From the NCBI GenBank assembly GCA_025024175.1, contig QCXZ01000003.1:2356001-2420000 (forward strand): a stretch of DNA of 64,000 bases. Reading direction: 5' to 3'. The stretch comes from Rhyzopertha dominica (lineage: Eukaryota > Arthropoda > Insecta > Coleoptera > Bostrichidae). Positions 12,301 to 23,550 of this stretch are shown in pieces. Every line of letters starts with the position of its first letter. Positions within the stretch are counted from its first letter, which is position 1. A model generated the notes under the pieces. It worked only from the letters and a program-made list of their open reading frames with translations, searched no databases and was not told the origin of the DNA. The translations under genes were made by a program, and so were the position numbers.

Positions 12301-12508
12301 TTGCGGCATAAAGTTCGTACGTACAACGCGGACGTCGCTCGCGAATAAGACGACGTGGATAGATACACAAGTCTGCACCGGTATCTACAAGAAACTTAAC
12401 TTTTGTGTTCCTGTCTGTGACATAAAGACGGCGACTTTTGCTGCCGGCGTCGGCGTCGTTTGCCGTCATTAACGACCGCCGCTGAGGTTTTCCGTTTGTT
12501 TTGTGCAC
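9356..12508 (-). CDS. pol: Gypsy pol polyprotein (protease, RT, RNase H, integrase)
   Basis: 1050 codons, probably reached by -1 frameshifting from gag, which it overlaps by 40 nt. The frame as listed begins at a GTG, so there is no convincing start of its own. Domains in order: aspartic protease with DTGAD (about residue 42); reverse transcriptase with YIDD near residue 340; RNase H with DAS near 493 and the TDHKPI block; integrase with an HHCC zinc region (HPGIK...CIPCQQMK, from about 684) and a DDE core starting HIDMIGP (about 748), TDQGRQF, and the E in MVERLHR (about 840). All catalytic motifs look intact. I saw no clean canonical slippery heptamer in the overlap. Confidence 0.94.
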   Translation of the reverse strand: MHKTNGKPQRRSLMTANDADAGSKSRRLYVTDRNTKVKFLVDTGADLCIYPRRLIRERRPRCTYELYAANSTAIATYGFLTLTLNLGLRRDFSWQFIVADVSRPIIGADFLAYYGLLVDIRNKRLVDSTTTLSAKGQEVTKSEVLHIRSISETMNFHWLLSKFPEITRPPGMHVEPKHNTYHHIDTTPGPPSSCKPRRLAPEKLRLAKAEFQEMQKMGIVRPSKSNWSSPLHMVPKKNNAWRMCGDYRTLNARTIPDRYPVPHIEDFSHMLYGKKVFSTLDLVRAYNQIPVAPEDVHKTAITTPFGMFEFIYMSYGLRNAGQTFQRFIDEVLRGLQFVYAYIDDILIASSTTEEHQQHLEEVFQRLSKYGVLINPAKCSLGQPSVNFLGYHVSENGIQPPTEKTEAILRFPKPNTAKELRQFLGMANFYRRFIPRAATIQAPLHDLLRGNVKGKSPISWTTEALQAFADCKKSLAEAATLAHPQPEAALAIVSDASDYAAGAVLQQFVHGAWQPLAFFSRKFSMTEKKYSAYDRELLAIYAAIRHFRHMVEGRPFTIFTDHKPITFAFRQKPEKCSPRQFRYLDYIGQFSTDIRHISGSTNIVADALSRVEEITEYINYDKLARCQENDPELQNFLESKTSLQIKKIEIPGSNTALYCDVSTNVAKPFLPTQFRKAAFDSLHQLSHPGIKATIKLVTQRFVWPSIKKDCRRWARECIPCQQMKVSRHTTPAPGVFTSPSTRFEHVHIDMIGPLPISEGYRYALTCVDRFTRWPEVFPVRDIEAATIARAFYSGWVSRFGTPLRITTDQGRQFESNLFRELNALMGCSHIRTCAYHPQANGMVERLHRQLKSAIRCHGTQVWTKVLPTILLGIRSAWKEDLNTTSAEMVYGEPLRLPGEFLSSSVPTIRSSVSEFLHNIRDHFIKLRPVDAVKHGTVKPFVFKDLKTASHVFIRRDATKKGLDPPYEGPYQVVNKGDHNFQVNIKGIIKTVTLNRLKPAYVAAEDDQGKPNDIILISPLLPEGQRQENISENTITRAGRRVKFPDTLQVCW

Positions 12509-13335
12509 GGAGGTCTACACTTCCTGGCGTTATCACCAAAACGAAAATGATNCCAACACTGTCCACTTCCGTTTCTGCTCGAAGATCTGCTGGAATTTCT
12601 TGAAGTTGATCGATAACGATAGTTGGAGCGGTCTCTCTGTCGTCCACGACAGTCGCTGGCCACCTCAGCAATCTCTTCTCGCAATCTTTCGTCTGTCTTG
12701 TTAAAGCTTACTGACATTGCTGTTATACTTGCGACCAGTTGTTCTAGAAGAGCTTCCGTCTTGTTGCTTGAACTGTTACTTGCTGAAACCTGCGCGACTT
12801 GGTGCTGGGATGTAGCTTCGAGAATGGAATCGGCGAGTTCGGCGACAGTTTTTAAGGCAGTGTCCGTGTGCGTGGCTAAAATGGCCTGAACAACCGCTGG
12901 TAAACGACTTAACCACAATGAACGGACCAAGCTTTCGGGGGCTACGTCACCAGCAAGGTTTTGTAAATGCCTCAGAAACTGTGAAGGCTTCCTGTCGCCA
13001 AGTTCTTCATGCTCGAGAAGGCGTTTTGTTTTTTGTTGTTGTGACTCACTTAATCTTCGAATCAATTCCTTCTTCAATGTATCGTACTTCTCTGTTGCCG
13101 GTGGTTTCGTGAGGATATCTCTGACCTCTGTCGCGTAAGTTGGTTCCAAGTTCCCTACGATGTAATTAAACTTCGTTTCGTCGCTTGTAATTCCCGCTAC
13201 CTTGAACTGACTCTCTATTTGAGAAAACCAAACCTCTGGATCAGCAGGCCAAAAAGGTGGTAAACGCATGGCGACTCTGCTGACTTCCGGAATTGAAGAT
13301 GCAGTATTAGCAGTGTCGTTATTTGCTAGCATCAT
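12469..13335 (-). CDS. gag: Gypsy gag
   Basis: 288 codons. It contains the retrotransposon gag (capsid) region found in many insect Gypsy elements ([19 protein letters not shown], then [20 protein letters not shown]). A C-terminal zinc knuckle of the CW.H...FG..A.KC.PPC type follows, in which the second ligand is His. One codon in the knuckle is unresolved because of an N base at about 12552. It encodes the particle protein and the nucleic-acid-binding tail. It starts about 90 bp after the primer-binding site. Confidence 0.9.
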   Translation of the reverse strand: MMLANNDTANTASSIPEVSRVAMRLPPFWPADPEVWFSQIESQFKVAGITSDETKFNYIVGNLEPTYATEVRDILTKPPATEKYDTLKKELIRRLSESQQQKTKRLLEHEELGDRKPSQFLRHLQNLAGDVAPESLVRSLWLSRLPAVVQAILATHTDTALKTVAELADSILEATSQHQVAQVSASNSSSNKTEALLEQLVASITAMSVSFNKTDERLREEIAEVASDCRGRQRDRSNYRYRSTSRNSSRSSSRNGSGQCWXHFRFGDNARKCRPPCTKQTENLSGGR

Positions 13336-13424
13336 AAAAATTATTTCCTTCTTACTTCATACAGCACACACGAAAAAAAAATTTTAAGCAATCCGTTGCA
13401 GCACTCGCAAAAAGGGAACCTCAG

Positions 13425-13442
13425 ATCACGTCGGGGTCACCA
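13425..13442 (-). promoter_or_regulatory. Primer-binding site, complementary to tRNA-Trp 3' end
   Basis: The plus strand reads ATCACGTCGGGGTCACCA, identical to the last 18 nt of animal cytosolic tRNA-Trp including CCA (from memory). It lies one base inside the 5' LTR. Confidence 0.85.
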
Positions 13443-13443
13443 C

Positions 13444-13691
13444 TTTAGGATTCAGGGCCGTCGACTCGTTATAATAATAATGGCGAGAATCCTATATTAA
13501 ACTATATTTTAACAGAAATTACATTCGGTTTTCTTTACCAACTGACAACTTCAAAACACTGACNATGACTAACTAGAAAAAATGCAAAAATGTAGAAAGA
13601 TGNGACGAAGCTTTCGCAGTCGACTNCGTCTATTAATGCGTCGGCCTTGCGCTNCAGCTACTTCAGGCTGTGAAACTCNCGGCGCGCCACA
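13444..13691 (-). repeat. 5' LTR of the Gypsy element (248 bp)
   Basis: Identical to 9081..9328 at every called base; five positions are N. It should carry the promoter and polyadenylation signal of the element. Confidence 0.95.
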
Positions 13692-13696
13692 CCATC
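13692..13696. repeat. Target-site duplication of the Gypsy element, right copy
   Basis: CCATC directly after the 5' LTR, matching 9076..9080. Confidence 0.85.
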
Positions 13697-14667
13697 TAAA
13701 GACTAATATGTGCAGGTGATAAAGCCATGAATAAGTACGTGAGTAGGTAGGTACACATAGAACATTGCAAAAATCTATAAATGAAAAGACATAACTATAT
13801 TTGATGGCACATATATTACAATCAATTTAAGGAAAAGTACAGACAATATCAAGGATTTACTATTGAATGAAAACTACAATACCTACTTAATATTAGGCAT
13901 TACTGCAAAACTACCTGCTGTAACGTAATTTATTTTTAATATTGGCAGTTAAATTTGTTTCACATAAATAAATTTATGATATGGTATATTTATGCTATTG
14001 TTCTTTAAGATTGAACCCATACTTATGATAATATTTTTTAAGGCCATTTTGTTGCTTACAGCTTACTGATTTTGAATTTACTGACTGCTCTTAAAACATT
14101 CAATTCAGAATAAAACAATATGCAACAGTGTAACAACATAAAAAATAAATTATTGCCTTATGGGAAAACTTTGTTATAAAACAGCATGCATTTAATATTT
14201 TTAAATGTACTATAAATAGGCCCCTACCTAATATGTTTGTTTTAATATAAATCTCAAAAATGTGTACTATTTATTAACATTACTCATATCTTAAGCTACA
14301 TGGATTCTACAGGCTTTGATGAAATTGTTTATATTACAAGTTTAATCTGCCTAAGTAATTTATTTTATATTATTTTGTTTACTATTTCAAATTTGTTTAA
14401 AATATTTCCCTAAAAAAATCCCAGTTCTGGCGTATTTTTTCTATAAAGAATAGTATGCAGGTATATAGGTGTATTTTGATTATAGTTAAGTACATATGTG
14501 CCACCTTGTACTGATTGCAATTAAGTAATATTTAAAATTACATTTCAAAGTCTGATTGTATCTGTAGGTCACAATTTTTTATTTAACTAAATATATATTT
14601 AGCATTCTAAATAATAAGTATAAACTTATACAAATCAGTGAATAATTTGTAGCAAAAATAAATTAAT
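13697..14667. other. Intergenic, AT-rich
   Basis: No open frame or splice pattern worth calling. A minus-strand AATAAA (14668..14673) at its right edge probably ends the MZT2 transcript. Confidence 0.45.
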
Positions 14668-14769
14668 TTTATTACTACATTAAGTTGTCTTAACCGGCAG
14701 TTACTTCTTAAATATTGCATTTAATTCGAAAAAAAATTAAGTACATTTTCTTGCAGATCACAATGAAAT

Positions 14770-15080
14770 TTATGAACGACCTGATGTGCAGTGAGATGCA
14801 TCGGAATCTGCACTAGCAGATCTCCTCTTCTGGGCCTTCGACCTTCGTATTTCCTTGATAACTTTGAAAATAGCTTGCGGATCGATCTTCATATTTATCA
14901 ACTCCACTATTATCCTAAAATTTTTAACAAAATTCAATATAACTTTAGAATACCTTGTGACAGTTCAAACCTAAAAATGTGTGGACTCATGTAAACACCA
15001 GCGAGTTCACTTAAGTACAGCAGTTCATCTTGATGGGGCAGCAGACTCCCAGATTTTAATCGTTCGCTGTCTTTAGTCAT
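14770..15080 (-). CDS. MZT2: Mitotic-spindle organizing protein 2 (MOZART2)
   Basis: Exons 14971..15080 and 14770..14914 join in phase 2 to give 84 residues. The joined core reads ELLYLSELAGVYMSPHIF, then RIIVELINMKIDPQAIFKVI. This aligns without gaps to the vertebrate MZT2 core (ELYELAQAAGG..PDVFK.LVDLLKLNVAPLAVFQML, recalled). A competing donor 21 bp downstream would add three residues in this core and is less likely. The tail is basic and Ser-rich. MZT2 is a tiny subunit of the gamma-tubulin ring complex that helps recruit it to centrosomes. The gene is head-to-head with Tim23, with 310 bp between start codons. Neither exon forms a long open frame alone. Confidence 0.85.
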
Positions 15081-15390
15081 ACTGAATGGTAAATATATGA
15101 CTCTTTTTTTAGTATTGTTTACTAAATACTTTGCATTTTGAATATTTAAACAAACCGACAGTTAACTAGTTACAATTCCATCCGAATCTGAATTTAATGG
15201 TGGGGTGGTTGCAGTGAGGCTTGAAATTAGCGCCAAATTATCAATTGTTGGGAAATTTAGTTTTTTCGTAGGTGGCTAGTTTCACAAACTGCAGTAGCAA
15301 ATGACAACGTGATCGAAAGTGTTTGGGCAATGTCCAAATACTCGTTTTTGAAAAATTCTGAATAAGACAGAATAACAAAATAAACGAAAA
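15081..15390. promoter_or_regulatory. Shared bidirectional promoter region, MZT2 / Tim23
   Basis: 310 bp between the divergent ATGs at 15080 (minus) and 15391 (plus). No TATA box at a suitable distance was recognised. The short gap implies a shared promoter (inference). Confidence 0.45.
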
Positions 15391-16658
15391 ATGTCAGCGT
15401 TAAACGATAGCAACGACTTTTACTCACAAAATTATGGGGGCGACTCGTCGAAAAATCTGCAAGGTAAGCTTTAACGTGCTTTGACGTAAGTAAAGGTTAT
15501 CTTACATAAACCCTTTTTATGCAAACAGGCTACAAACCCTTTTCCTCTCCTTATTTGAACTATGATCCGGGCTATTTGCCAGCGAGCCAGCCAGAATTTA
15601 TCTTCCTTGATGGAGCTAGCAAACAAAGAGGAAGGTTCGAATTGGCCTTCGGCCAAATTGGAGGGTCATGCATGATTGGAGCAGCGCTAGGTGGTGCTAC
15701 AGGGTTCTACAATGGACTAAAAGCCACAACTCTAGCTGGACAAACTGGGAAACTCAGGCGAACACAGTAAGTGTTAAATTTAATGTCGTCGTTATTTATG
15801 TATTCGTTTTGTCTCATTCCATTACTTTATGTAGTAATAATATTATTGAAAAGCTTGGCATAATGCAATTGATTTATTAGATTTTAATTTAAAATGAGTG
15901 TTGTATAAAATTTGTTTTTTTTCAGAATGTTAAATCATATAATGAAAAAAGGTAGCGCAACTGCTAACACATTTGGATCGATAGCCGTAATATATTCTGC
16001 ATTTGGTGTAATTTTGTCATGGGCGAGAGACACAGATGATGATCTAAATACAATAGTCGCCGCCACGGCTACGGGTTGTTTATACAAATCAACAGGTGAG
16101 AAAACTAAGGCTATACATGTTATCAAATTCTTTTTTACACTTCTGTAAGGCCCAAACGCAAACAATATTTTTTTCTTTAGATTTTAATAAACTTGAAGTT
16201 TGAACGCACTTTTTTCGTGGATAGGATGTTGTGTTTTATGCAGTATGGTCAGCTTTTTTACCATAAAAGATATTTAGAGCAAAATTGTGGACAATTACTC
16301 GCACCATGTTCCCAAAATATTGCTGGTCACAATTTTGTGACCCATAGCTCTTTTTTACAAAAAGTTACTATTTTGAAAAATATTTGAGAGTATTTGTCAA
16401 TATGGCGAAAAAATTAATATGTTTAGTAGGAGCTACAAAAGAAAGTATTTAATTACTTGACGACTGGGCTATGAAATATAAACTTGTCATTACTGAACAC
16501 GCTGTATAGCTTTTCGTAACGATATACCGTATTCTCTTCTAGCTGGACTGAAAAAATGTGGCTTAGGAGGGGCAATAGGGCTAGGAGCGTCTCTTCTCTT
16601 TGCCATTTGGAACAACAAGGACAAATTAGCGGACCTAAGACAGCTGAATCCAGCGTAA
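15391..16658 (+). CDS. Tim23: Mitochondrial inner-membrane translocase subunit Tim23
   Basis: Exons 15391..15463, 15529..15766, 15926..16095 and 16543..16658 give 198 residues with consistent phases. This is the Tim17/22/23-family channel of the TIM23 complex, which imports presequence proteins across the inner membrane. Visible marks are the short hydrophilic N terminus, SPYLNYDPGYLPASQPEFIF, the first membrane segment around IGGSCMIGAALGGATGF, and later Gly-rich membrane segments (ANTFGSIAVIYSAFGVIL; GLGGAIGLGASLLFAIW). Length fits the family. Intron 3 (16096..16542) carries a repeat fragment ending in an ACACGCTGTATAG motif. A poly(A) signal lies at 16947..16952. Confidence 0.94.
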
Positions 16659-18016
16659 GCGTCAGCTAACGTAGTTTAACTTCGACTAACGTTATTATGA
16701 TAGCTTGTAATGTGGAGAATAGATGTGTCGTACATTCTTTGTTGTTCGATGATAAGCTTTTGCTACTTGTATCAGAGAACATACTTTTGATTGAGGGATT
16801 CAGAAACGGTTGTTCTTGTGATGTTTCTGAGACTGCTCTCGATCGTAAGATGTGTACATATTAATTCGAGCTGTGATCGATATTCTGGGTAATATTGTTT
16901 GTGTGTTAGCAGATGTGGAGGTTTTTGTTTTTTTTTGTATGTAGTTAATAAATAGCTATTGTTTATAAACCTTCTTCCTTTAAAAATCATAACTTTAAAG
17001 CCTCTAGCTCCCACTTTTTATATTAAATTTTGGAAGTAATTGTACAACAATCAAAATTGATGATAACTTAAAAATGTTCATTTACAATGTTTAACACCCT
17101 GTAGTTAAGGATGGATATCCTGCCTTTGTTTTATGGAAGTAAATTTAGTTTTCTAGTAGATGACTGCAAGTATTGTTCTTTAGCTGGATAAGATATCAAT
17201 ATATTGTGTTGTTTCATATTCCAAATTCTTGATTACTTAGCTGAAATTGCCAATAGTGATTTCTCCTAACCATAATATTTGTTATATTTCACTTCACAAG
17301 CATTGCAACAGTCATTAATCCTACTAGCTGCGTCAAATTGTAATAATTGCTTATTGTTTTGACAGGCACAGGTAACAGATGACAGCTGTATCCGGCCATG
17401 TTAAACAGGTAGATAGCAGTTTAGCCAATTTAATTTCTAAACCAACCCTCTCATCAATTTTTTGTAGCTCNTTTGAATGGATTATCGAAGTCATATTGTG
17501 TGAAGAAAAGGTTATATTTTTATTTATGTCTTGATTTTTTTTGTTGTAATATGGTTGTTGTAGTACAACTCATGATCTGATCATGAGACATGCAAAAACC
17601 ATGTGATCACATTATTATTAATAAAAATAAATTACTGCAAATACATAATCTTTATTACATTTTTAAACCTACAACAATAAAAAGTCATTGCACCTCAGTC
17701 TTACTGTTTATTTAGTGAACTGCTTACTTTTTTCTATAACAAATATTAAAGTGTGCTTTTAGTTATGATTTTGATCAAGAACAACATTAATTGGTCAATT
17801 TTCTACGGTTTTTCTTCAGAGCGCAAATGCAAGATCTCTTATCTATCTTGAATGAAAAGATTTTTTGTTTCAAAGCTTTTATAAAAGTCAACCTTAATCA
17901 CATGAAATTAACAGTACTGTGTAATGTATTGATTTTCATAGGAATATATAATTGTTAAGGTAGGAATATTAGGAAATAGTTTTACGAAAAATTTTTTATG
18001 AACAGACAGAAATTTT
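16659..18016. other. Tim23 3' UTR and intergenic repeats
   Basis: Contains the Tim23 poly(A) signal (AATAAA, 16947..16952), one AACACCCTGTA motif (17093..17103) and a 17-bp palindrome TCATGATCTGATCATGA (17570..17586). No further gene is supported. Confidence 0.45.
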
Positions 18017-18190
18017 TTAGACGATATTGAACTATGTTTCAACATGACTGCACACCTCCACATAATTGCAGAGAAGCTACCTAATTTTTTACTGCAGCAT
18101 ATAGTCACCAGTGCATTAGCAGTAGACGATGTGCTGGCATGCCCTCTAGGCCTACCTGATTTGACACCACTGAACTTTTTTTATATGATA
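18017..18190 (+). pseudogene. Mariner-type transposase remnant
   Basis: In mixed plus-strand frames the sequence shows LDDIEL, then FQHDCTPPH, then about 40 codons later a PLGLPDLTPLNFFL block. These correspond to the catalytic-domain landmarks QHDGAPPH and PPRSPDLTPLDFFLW of mariner-like (SETMAR-type) transposases. The frame shifts within the stretch and nothing else of the element is readable, so it is a short dead piece. Confidence 0.6.
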
Positions 18191-18335
18191 ATGGAAATAA
18201 CATTAACATGCAGTTTATTGGTTTCATATTTTTTTATTAGAAACAGTCAACAATGTATATTAAATAAAAAAGGTAAGGTTCCTTCCCATTTTTCTTCAGT
18301 TTTTTGCAGAAAGTTCTGTTACTAGAACCATTGAG

Positions 18336-18341
18336 TTTATT
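18336..18341 (-). terminator. Poly(A) signal candidate of the ZSWIM3-like gene
   Basis: AATAAA on the minus strand, about 77 bp past the stop at 18418. Confidence 0.45.
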
Positions 18342-18417
18342 ACTCCGATAAGGAATATTATAATCAAGGCTAGAACCTTTCGGCCTTCCTCACGACCTAG
18401 TTTGAAAATCGTTTCAG

Positions 18418-21077
18418 TTAAAGATTTTCCATCTTTACAGTTTGTAATTCTACTTGGGATTCGCTGTATGTTAAATTTATGTCTGTTTCGCTAGCTGTCT
18501 CCGAAATATTTTCTGTCTTAATGCAACATTGTGCAATTTTCTCATAATTTATGGTCTGGAAATCAAAATAACCTATATTTTCTTCCACCTTTACTTGTGA
18601 AATGTCGTTAATCGTTACAAATGCATTACTGCTTTCTTGCATTTTTTCCATTTCATCCTCCCTGGCTTCATCCAAAAATTTTAAGGTGATGCATTCCTCA
18701 TCTATCAGTTCTTTTATTTCTACATTACGACGATTCTCCCAAGCTTTCTTCAGCTGCATTAACTGTCTTAACTTACTGTAATATTCATCGGTACCATCTT
18801 CTGAAATTAGCCCAGCTAATGATTTTAGAAGTAACCATGCTTTCTGGAACTTTTGGTCCTGATTTAAAACGACACGTGGTTTTACTGCGTTAGGAACCAT
18901 AGTGGACTCTTTGTTATATGTAGAAAATAACCGCTGGTGGCTGATATAATGATTTCTACACCATCTTGGGTGACACAGACTTTCATCATACAGGTCCAAG
19001 CCTAATTCTTCTCTCTTTTTGAAAATATGATGACAAGGTAATAGCATGGTAGTTCTCATCCCACAAGTACAAGCAATGTTGGTTACTTCATATTCTTTGT
19101 TTGTACAGTCATTTTTACGTTCTAGTTGCGCCTTAACAAAATTAAATGCGTAACTGGTCAAATATGTATAATACAGATTCAGCACGCTGTCTTTTTCATA
19201 AGTACAATGTGGAACTTTATATAGCATACTGGCAGCTTTGCAATCTTTTTCATCATTCAATATAATAACGAGCTTTAAAAAATCGTCAATAAAATTTTGC
19301 AATGTGCTGTACTTATCCACTATAGATTTTATTCTGGCATTAAGAGACTCCAGGCGATTATTAACTGTATTAAGAAAGTTAGACACATGTAAGTTTGCTC
19401 CTAATGCCCACTCGTCCCTAATATCGTGCCAGTTTTTATTAAAATATTCTACAACCGGTACAGGACTACTTCTAACAAGTTCTTCATAAAGCTGATCGTA
19501 AACACTCAAATTTTCTGCGTAAACCATTTTTTGCAATATTTCAAGAACTGCCTGTCTTTGTCCTGATGTTATATTCATCTTGTTCGAGGTGATATCGCTG
19601 TTAAATGTTCTCATCGCATTGAATACACAAATTAAAATTTGAGCATGTGGAAAGTAACTTTTAAGTAAACGCCTTTCATTTAACTCTTTATCAAGCACAA
19701 TTAATCTAATTTCAGTCCATTTCGGATTGTTTTCTTTCAATTTAGAATATAACAACTGCATTGATTCAGCGCTTTCTTCTAGCAATATTGTTACAGCAAT
19801 TATTTCAGTTAAACCGTTCCCATCTTCATTAAAAACTAATAATATGGGAGTTCTGCTGTCTAGTAGTTTGTATGTGCTGTTAATGCAAATAAATTCGGGA
19901 TATGTTTCTATACAATATTTCATGTTGTCCGTTTGAAAAAACAATCCTTTAAAATTATTTTCATTATCAATGAGGCAATGACAGTCAGTCCCTAAAAAAA
20001 CGGCGAGGTATATTATCGTTTTATGGCCTTAATTACAATAATATTTGTACTAAAAGTAATATAAGAAGTTCCATGGCATAAATGTGGTAGTTAAAAATTC
20101 CCAAATGTTGGCGTGGAGGACCAGTATTACAAAAATAGCTAACTAATCTAGACTTCCCTGCCAACATTGGGGATTAAAGAAGCAGAAGAATGGATATGAT
20201 GTAACATCACTTCGTCGAAAAGTTGTACCAGGATCACTAATATGAAAAGTGAAGAAGCCCATATTGTAGGATTATTTCAAATTTGATGAAGCGTTGTTAT
20301 AGTAAATAATTACCAAAATTTCTGCTTTGAATGTACCTGCTTACAGAAACATTACCACGGGACTTCTTACATTAATTTTAATACCATACCATATTTCACT
20401 GCAATTGTTTGAATAGTGTATCGTAAATCATTGTTTCCAGGTTCTGAGCTATTTTGTTCCTCTGCAATATTACTGAGGTCTTTTAAGAGGACGATTTTGT
20501 TACATTTGTCTTCGATAAATGATTTCAAAAGTTTTTTATTCGTCTTCGATTTTGCCATTTGTGTAATCTCGGCTTTTAAATCTTCTGGAAGACGCCTCTG
20601 TTGTGGTAAATTTTTGTATAATTTCTGAAAATAGATTAATTAATCAAAATTCTATAAAAGATAAATAAATCGGTACCTCTGATATGTCATGATTATGGTG
20701 AGATGACATGCTCGTTACCATCAGTTTTTCTCCACAACTTGTGGCTCTTAATGTAATATGGGCATTACATCCACTTTTGTAAGTACTGAACGAATAATAA
20801 TAAAATGAACATGAAGCACTGCGTAAAATTAATATTCGCGTTACCTACTGTTTCTTTGTCCACTTCCACTTGCTTTAAACTTTTTACCACCTTTTATACA
20901 CGCATATTTTAACTGATAAAATTTCAAAGCAGGGTTAATATAACGATGCGTCTTTTTCTTGGCGGCTGCGATAGTCCTGGACTCGCGTTTGTAAAAGCAT
21001 ACATAATGCTTTGAGCAAAAACTTGCAAGACACTCTTTAAATTGATCAAAAGAATCAAACGTGTCGCCCAGTTTCAT
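18418..21077 (-). CDS. ZSWIM3-like SWIM zinc-finger protein, domesticated MULE transposase
   Basis: Exons 20845..21077, 20677..20785, 20390..20624 and 18418..19991 join in frame to 716 residues. Residues 1 to about 115 form a FAR1/ZSWIM3-type N-terminal DNA-binding region (MKLGDTFDSFDQFKECLASF, later CNAHITLRAT and SSHHNHDISE). The middle is a MULE-type transposase fold (LFFQTDNMKYCIETYPEFIC, then VTILLEESAES). A SWIM zinc finger with C-x-C...C-x-H (CTCGMRTTMLLPCHHIF) lies near residue 500. The C terminus is acidic. The intact multi-exon frame with no terminal repeats argues for a host gene, like ZSWIM1/ZSWIM3 of vertebrates, and against a live transposon. An upstream in-frame ATG (21131) is possible. 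Cellular role unknown. Confidence 0.82.
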
Positions 21078-21979
21078 ATTGCTAAAGATAGTCAGCTGAG
21101 GGCGGCGGAAGTATGGAGAAATGAGGGTCATTCCGCCGCGTTTGCGCTTTGTGCGCCGTGCGAAGTATATAGTAGAGATGGGTATATTTCCAAAGAAGAA
21201 GAGCTAATTAATCGAACCGTTGTTCTATTTATTCTAATTCTAAATATTCTATTTATTCTATTTAGCACACTTAGTTAGCAGGTATAGGTGTATATTATTT
21301 TAAGAAGTTCTTATTGTTATTGTTAACAGGTTATAAATAAAAATACTATTTCCATCCCTAATCAATTTGCGCCCGATTAGATTAGATAAAATAATCAGGG
21401 GAATCCATGCACCTGTTGCCAAACATACATTTTATCAAAAGTTTAATGAATTATGAAAAAATAATGGTAATACTGGCAGTTTTAAGCATTCTATGATTTT
21501 CGAAAACATAATTATATGAACAAAATGTTTTAACTAAATTTCAACACACCTACATTATTGTAGTCGTGTTTGTAATAAATCTGGCAATAGTAATGACTCA
21601 CGCCAGGTATCCAACAGGTGAGAAAAAGAGACAGATAATGCGAACGAATATAAAAGTGGAGTGGTGGATTTAATTACACTTTTATGAATAACAGGCATTC
21701 GGGGTGGGGCATACGTTGACCTGTTTACGTGCATCTGCGGCGTTGTTTGTAAACAGCATTTAAAGGGTTGAACTACCTGTTGTTTTACTTCTTACAAAGT
21801 ACCTTTTATTTAAACAAAGGTAAGAAACAGTTTATGAATAAAATTTTTAGTGTGATAGCCAATACAGCACAGTTTTTCTACATTTTACACCTTACCATGT
21901 GTAACAAACGTAACAGATGAATTTACATAAGTTACTTGCTGTATAATTAATCAACTTTTAGATCTCATATCGACAGGAC
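21078..21979. other. Divergent upstream region, ZSWIM3-like / TMEM179-like
   Basis: About 900 bp between divergent starts. The part nearest 21700-21800 is less AT-rich and may hold the plus-strand promoter and leader. No extra exon was recognised. Confidence 0.4.
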
Positions 21980-23550
21980 ATGGACAGGCAAGGCAGTATC
22001 GAGAAAAAACTTGCCATCACTTACGTTGTACTTACAGGACTCGGTGCCATAGCAGCCATAACTGCTGGCATTGCATGGGGCCATTGGAAGAACACACTTG
22101 ATCAATGTGTTGGTCGAAATTGTACTTGTATATTGTATGGCGAACATACGTACACAGTATTTTTAGGTATTTTTTAACATAACTATTATTCTGATGAAAA
22201 TTAACTGTTTCACTTTTGTTAGGTGGAGATCAAGCACCGTGTATCTGGGTAACATTTGGACCACTTATATACATCCTATTTACTATTGGATTATCTTGCT
22301 TCCATGGGTACCGGGTTCTGTTTTCCGCAACCAAAACCAGAACACGTACTGTATTGCAAAAAAATGAGTGAGTATAGATTTTTGAATTCCATATTATATT
22401 ATCCATTTTTTCATTGATAAAAACACTATGTATTTTTTTATTGAAATAGCACAAATAGAAAGAAAACAGAACTTGAGTTTTAATAATTATTATTATATTT
22501 GATTTTGTGTTGCTGTTTTAACTTAGAAGATGTATTATGAATTGAAGAATGAATAATCATTTAATTTAGTTCAAATAAGTACATAAATGCCACAAATTTA
22601 CATTAGTAGTTCATTAGACGTTTATGTTGTGTGTAAGATACATTTAAAAATATTTCTTTACACTTCTCCTTATATCTGAAGTGAATGCCAACTTTTGATT
22701 TTAAATAGGACACCCTATATATTATAACATTTTTGAATTCCTGTTATAAATATTTTAATACTACTGACATGGCTTGCTTTAACAGTGAACTTTGGAAAAA
22801 TTGTAGTGAAAGCATTAGCCTATATGCAAATGGTAAAATTGTTTTAAAATATAATCCCATCAAACAATGACTTTCAAAATGTGTCAAAACTCGATTTTTT
22901 TTATAAGAGCCCCCTTACTTATGTCATCTTTGTCCAGAAAATGAAGGTTTTTACCTTTGCACTCCATTTGTTAATTTTTTCTGCACAGATCATAGTAGAT
23001 AACAATAGATGCATGATTTGTAGTAATTATCATGTACACATTCAAAATGTTGTCTTTCCAAAGTTTCAAAAAAATTCGAACACATTCAATAATTATTTTG
23101 GAAGTAAATTAGGTATTGTAAAACATTTATTCTAGTGCCGGGGAAACAATAGAAGTCCACACAGTCCAATCGCAATCCACTGACCCATTACCACGTGCAT
23201 TTTGGATCGTCCACTCGATAATCACGTTGGTTTTCACCATCTACACAGTAGCACACTTCGCTGTTTTTGTAGACGGGTATTTACGTACTTGCAACCAGTA
23301 CAAGAGAACGTTAGAAAAATACATTGGCGCAACTGGAACAGCATTACCAGTGATACACAATCGGCTCTCGTGCATTTCCATATTCGATTTTATGGACTAC
23401 ATGCAGCCCGACACTGGACGTGCGTACAGAGACGGATTTATAAATACGGGGATTGATTTGACTATCGGAATAATCGCGTCGTTCTTTTCGTGGATCTTGT
23501 TTGGGTTTGCGTCTATTTTAAATATTCAGATGGCGAGAATAAAGGAATAG
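21980..23550 (+). CDS. Four-helix membrane protein, TMEM179-like
   Basis: Exons 21980..22166, 22223..22367 and 23136..23550 give 248 residues. Four hydrophobic segments are clear: about 11-33 (LAITYVVLTGLGAIAAITAG), about 70-90 (WVTFGPLIYILFTIGLSCF), about 131-152 (FWIVHSIITLVFTIYTVAHF) and about 219-240 (LTIGIIASFFSWILFGFASI). A Cys-bearing loop after helix 1 (CVGRNCTCILYGEH) and HGYRVLF after helix 2 recall TMEM179 (CLLF.EG and HAWRTLF, from memory). That similarity is modest, so the name is tentative. Intron 2 (22368..23135) holds repeat debris. The gene is convergent with NAK. Confidence 0.7.

Larger units (their letters stand above)
9081..13691 (-). mobile_element. Complete Ty3/Gypsy LTR retrotransposon
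   Basis: A 4611-bp element on the minus strand with two 248-bp LTRs, a primer-binding site, gag, an overlapping pol in the -1 frame, a polypurine tract and 5-bp target duplications. Domain order in pol (protease, reverse transcriptase, RNase H, integrase) is that of Ty3/Gypsy. There is no env frame. The two LTRs are identical except for five N bases in the right copy, so insertion was recent. Both long frames are open apart from N bases. It sits between CEP43 and MZT2 and disrupts neither. Its codon use is GC-richer than the surroundings. Confidence 0.96.
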
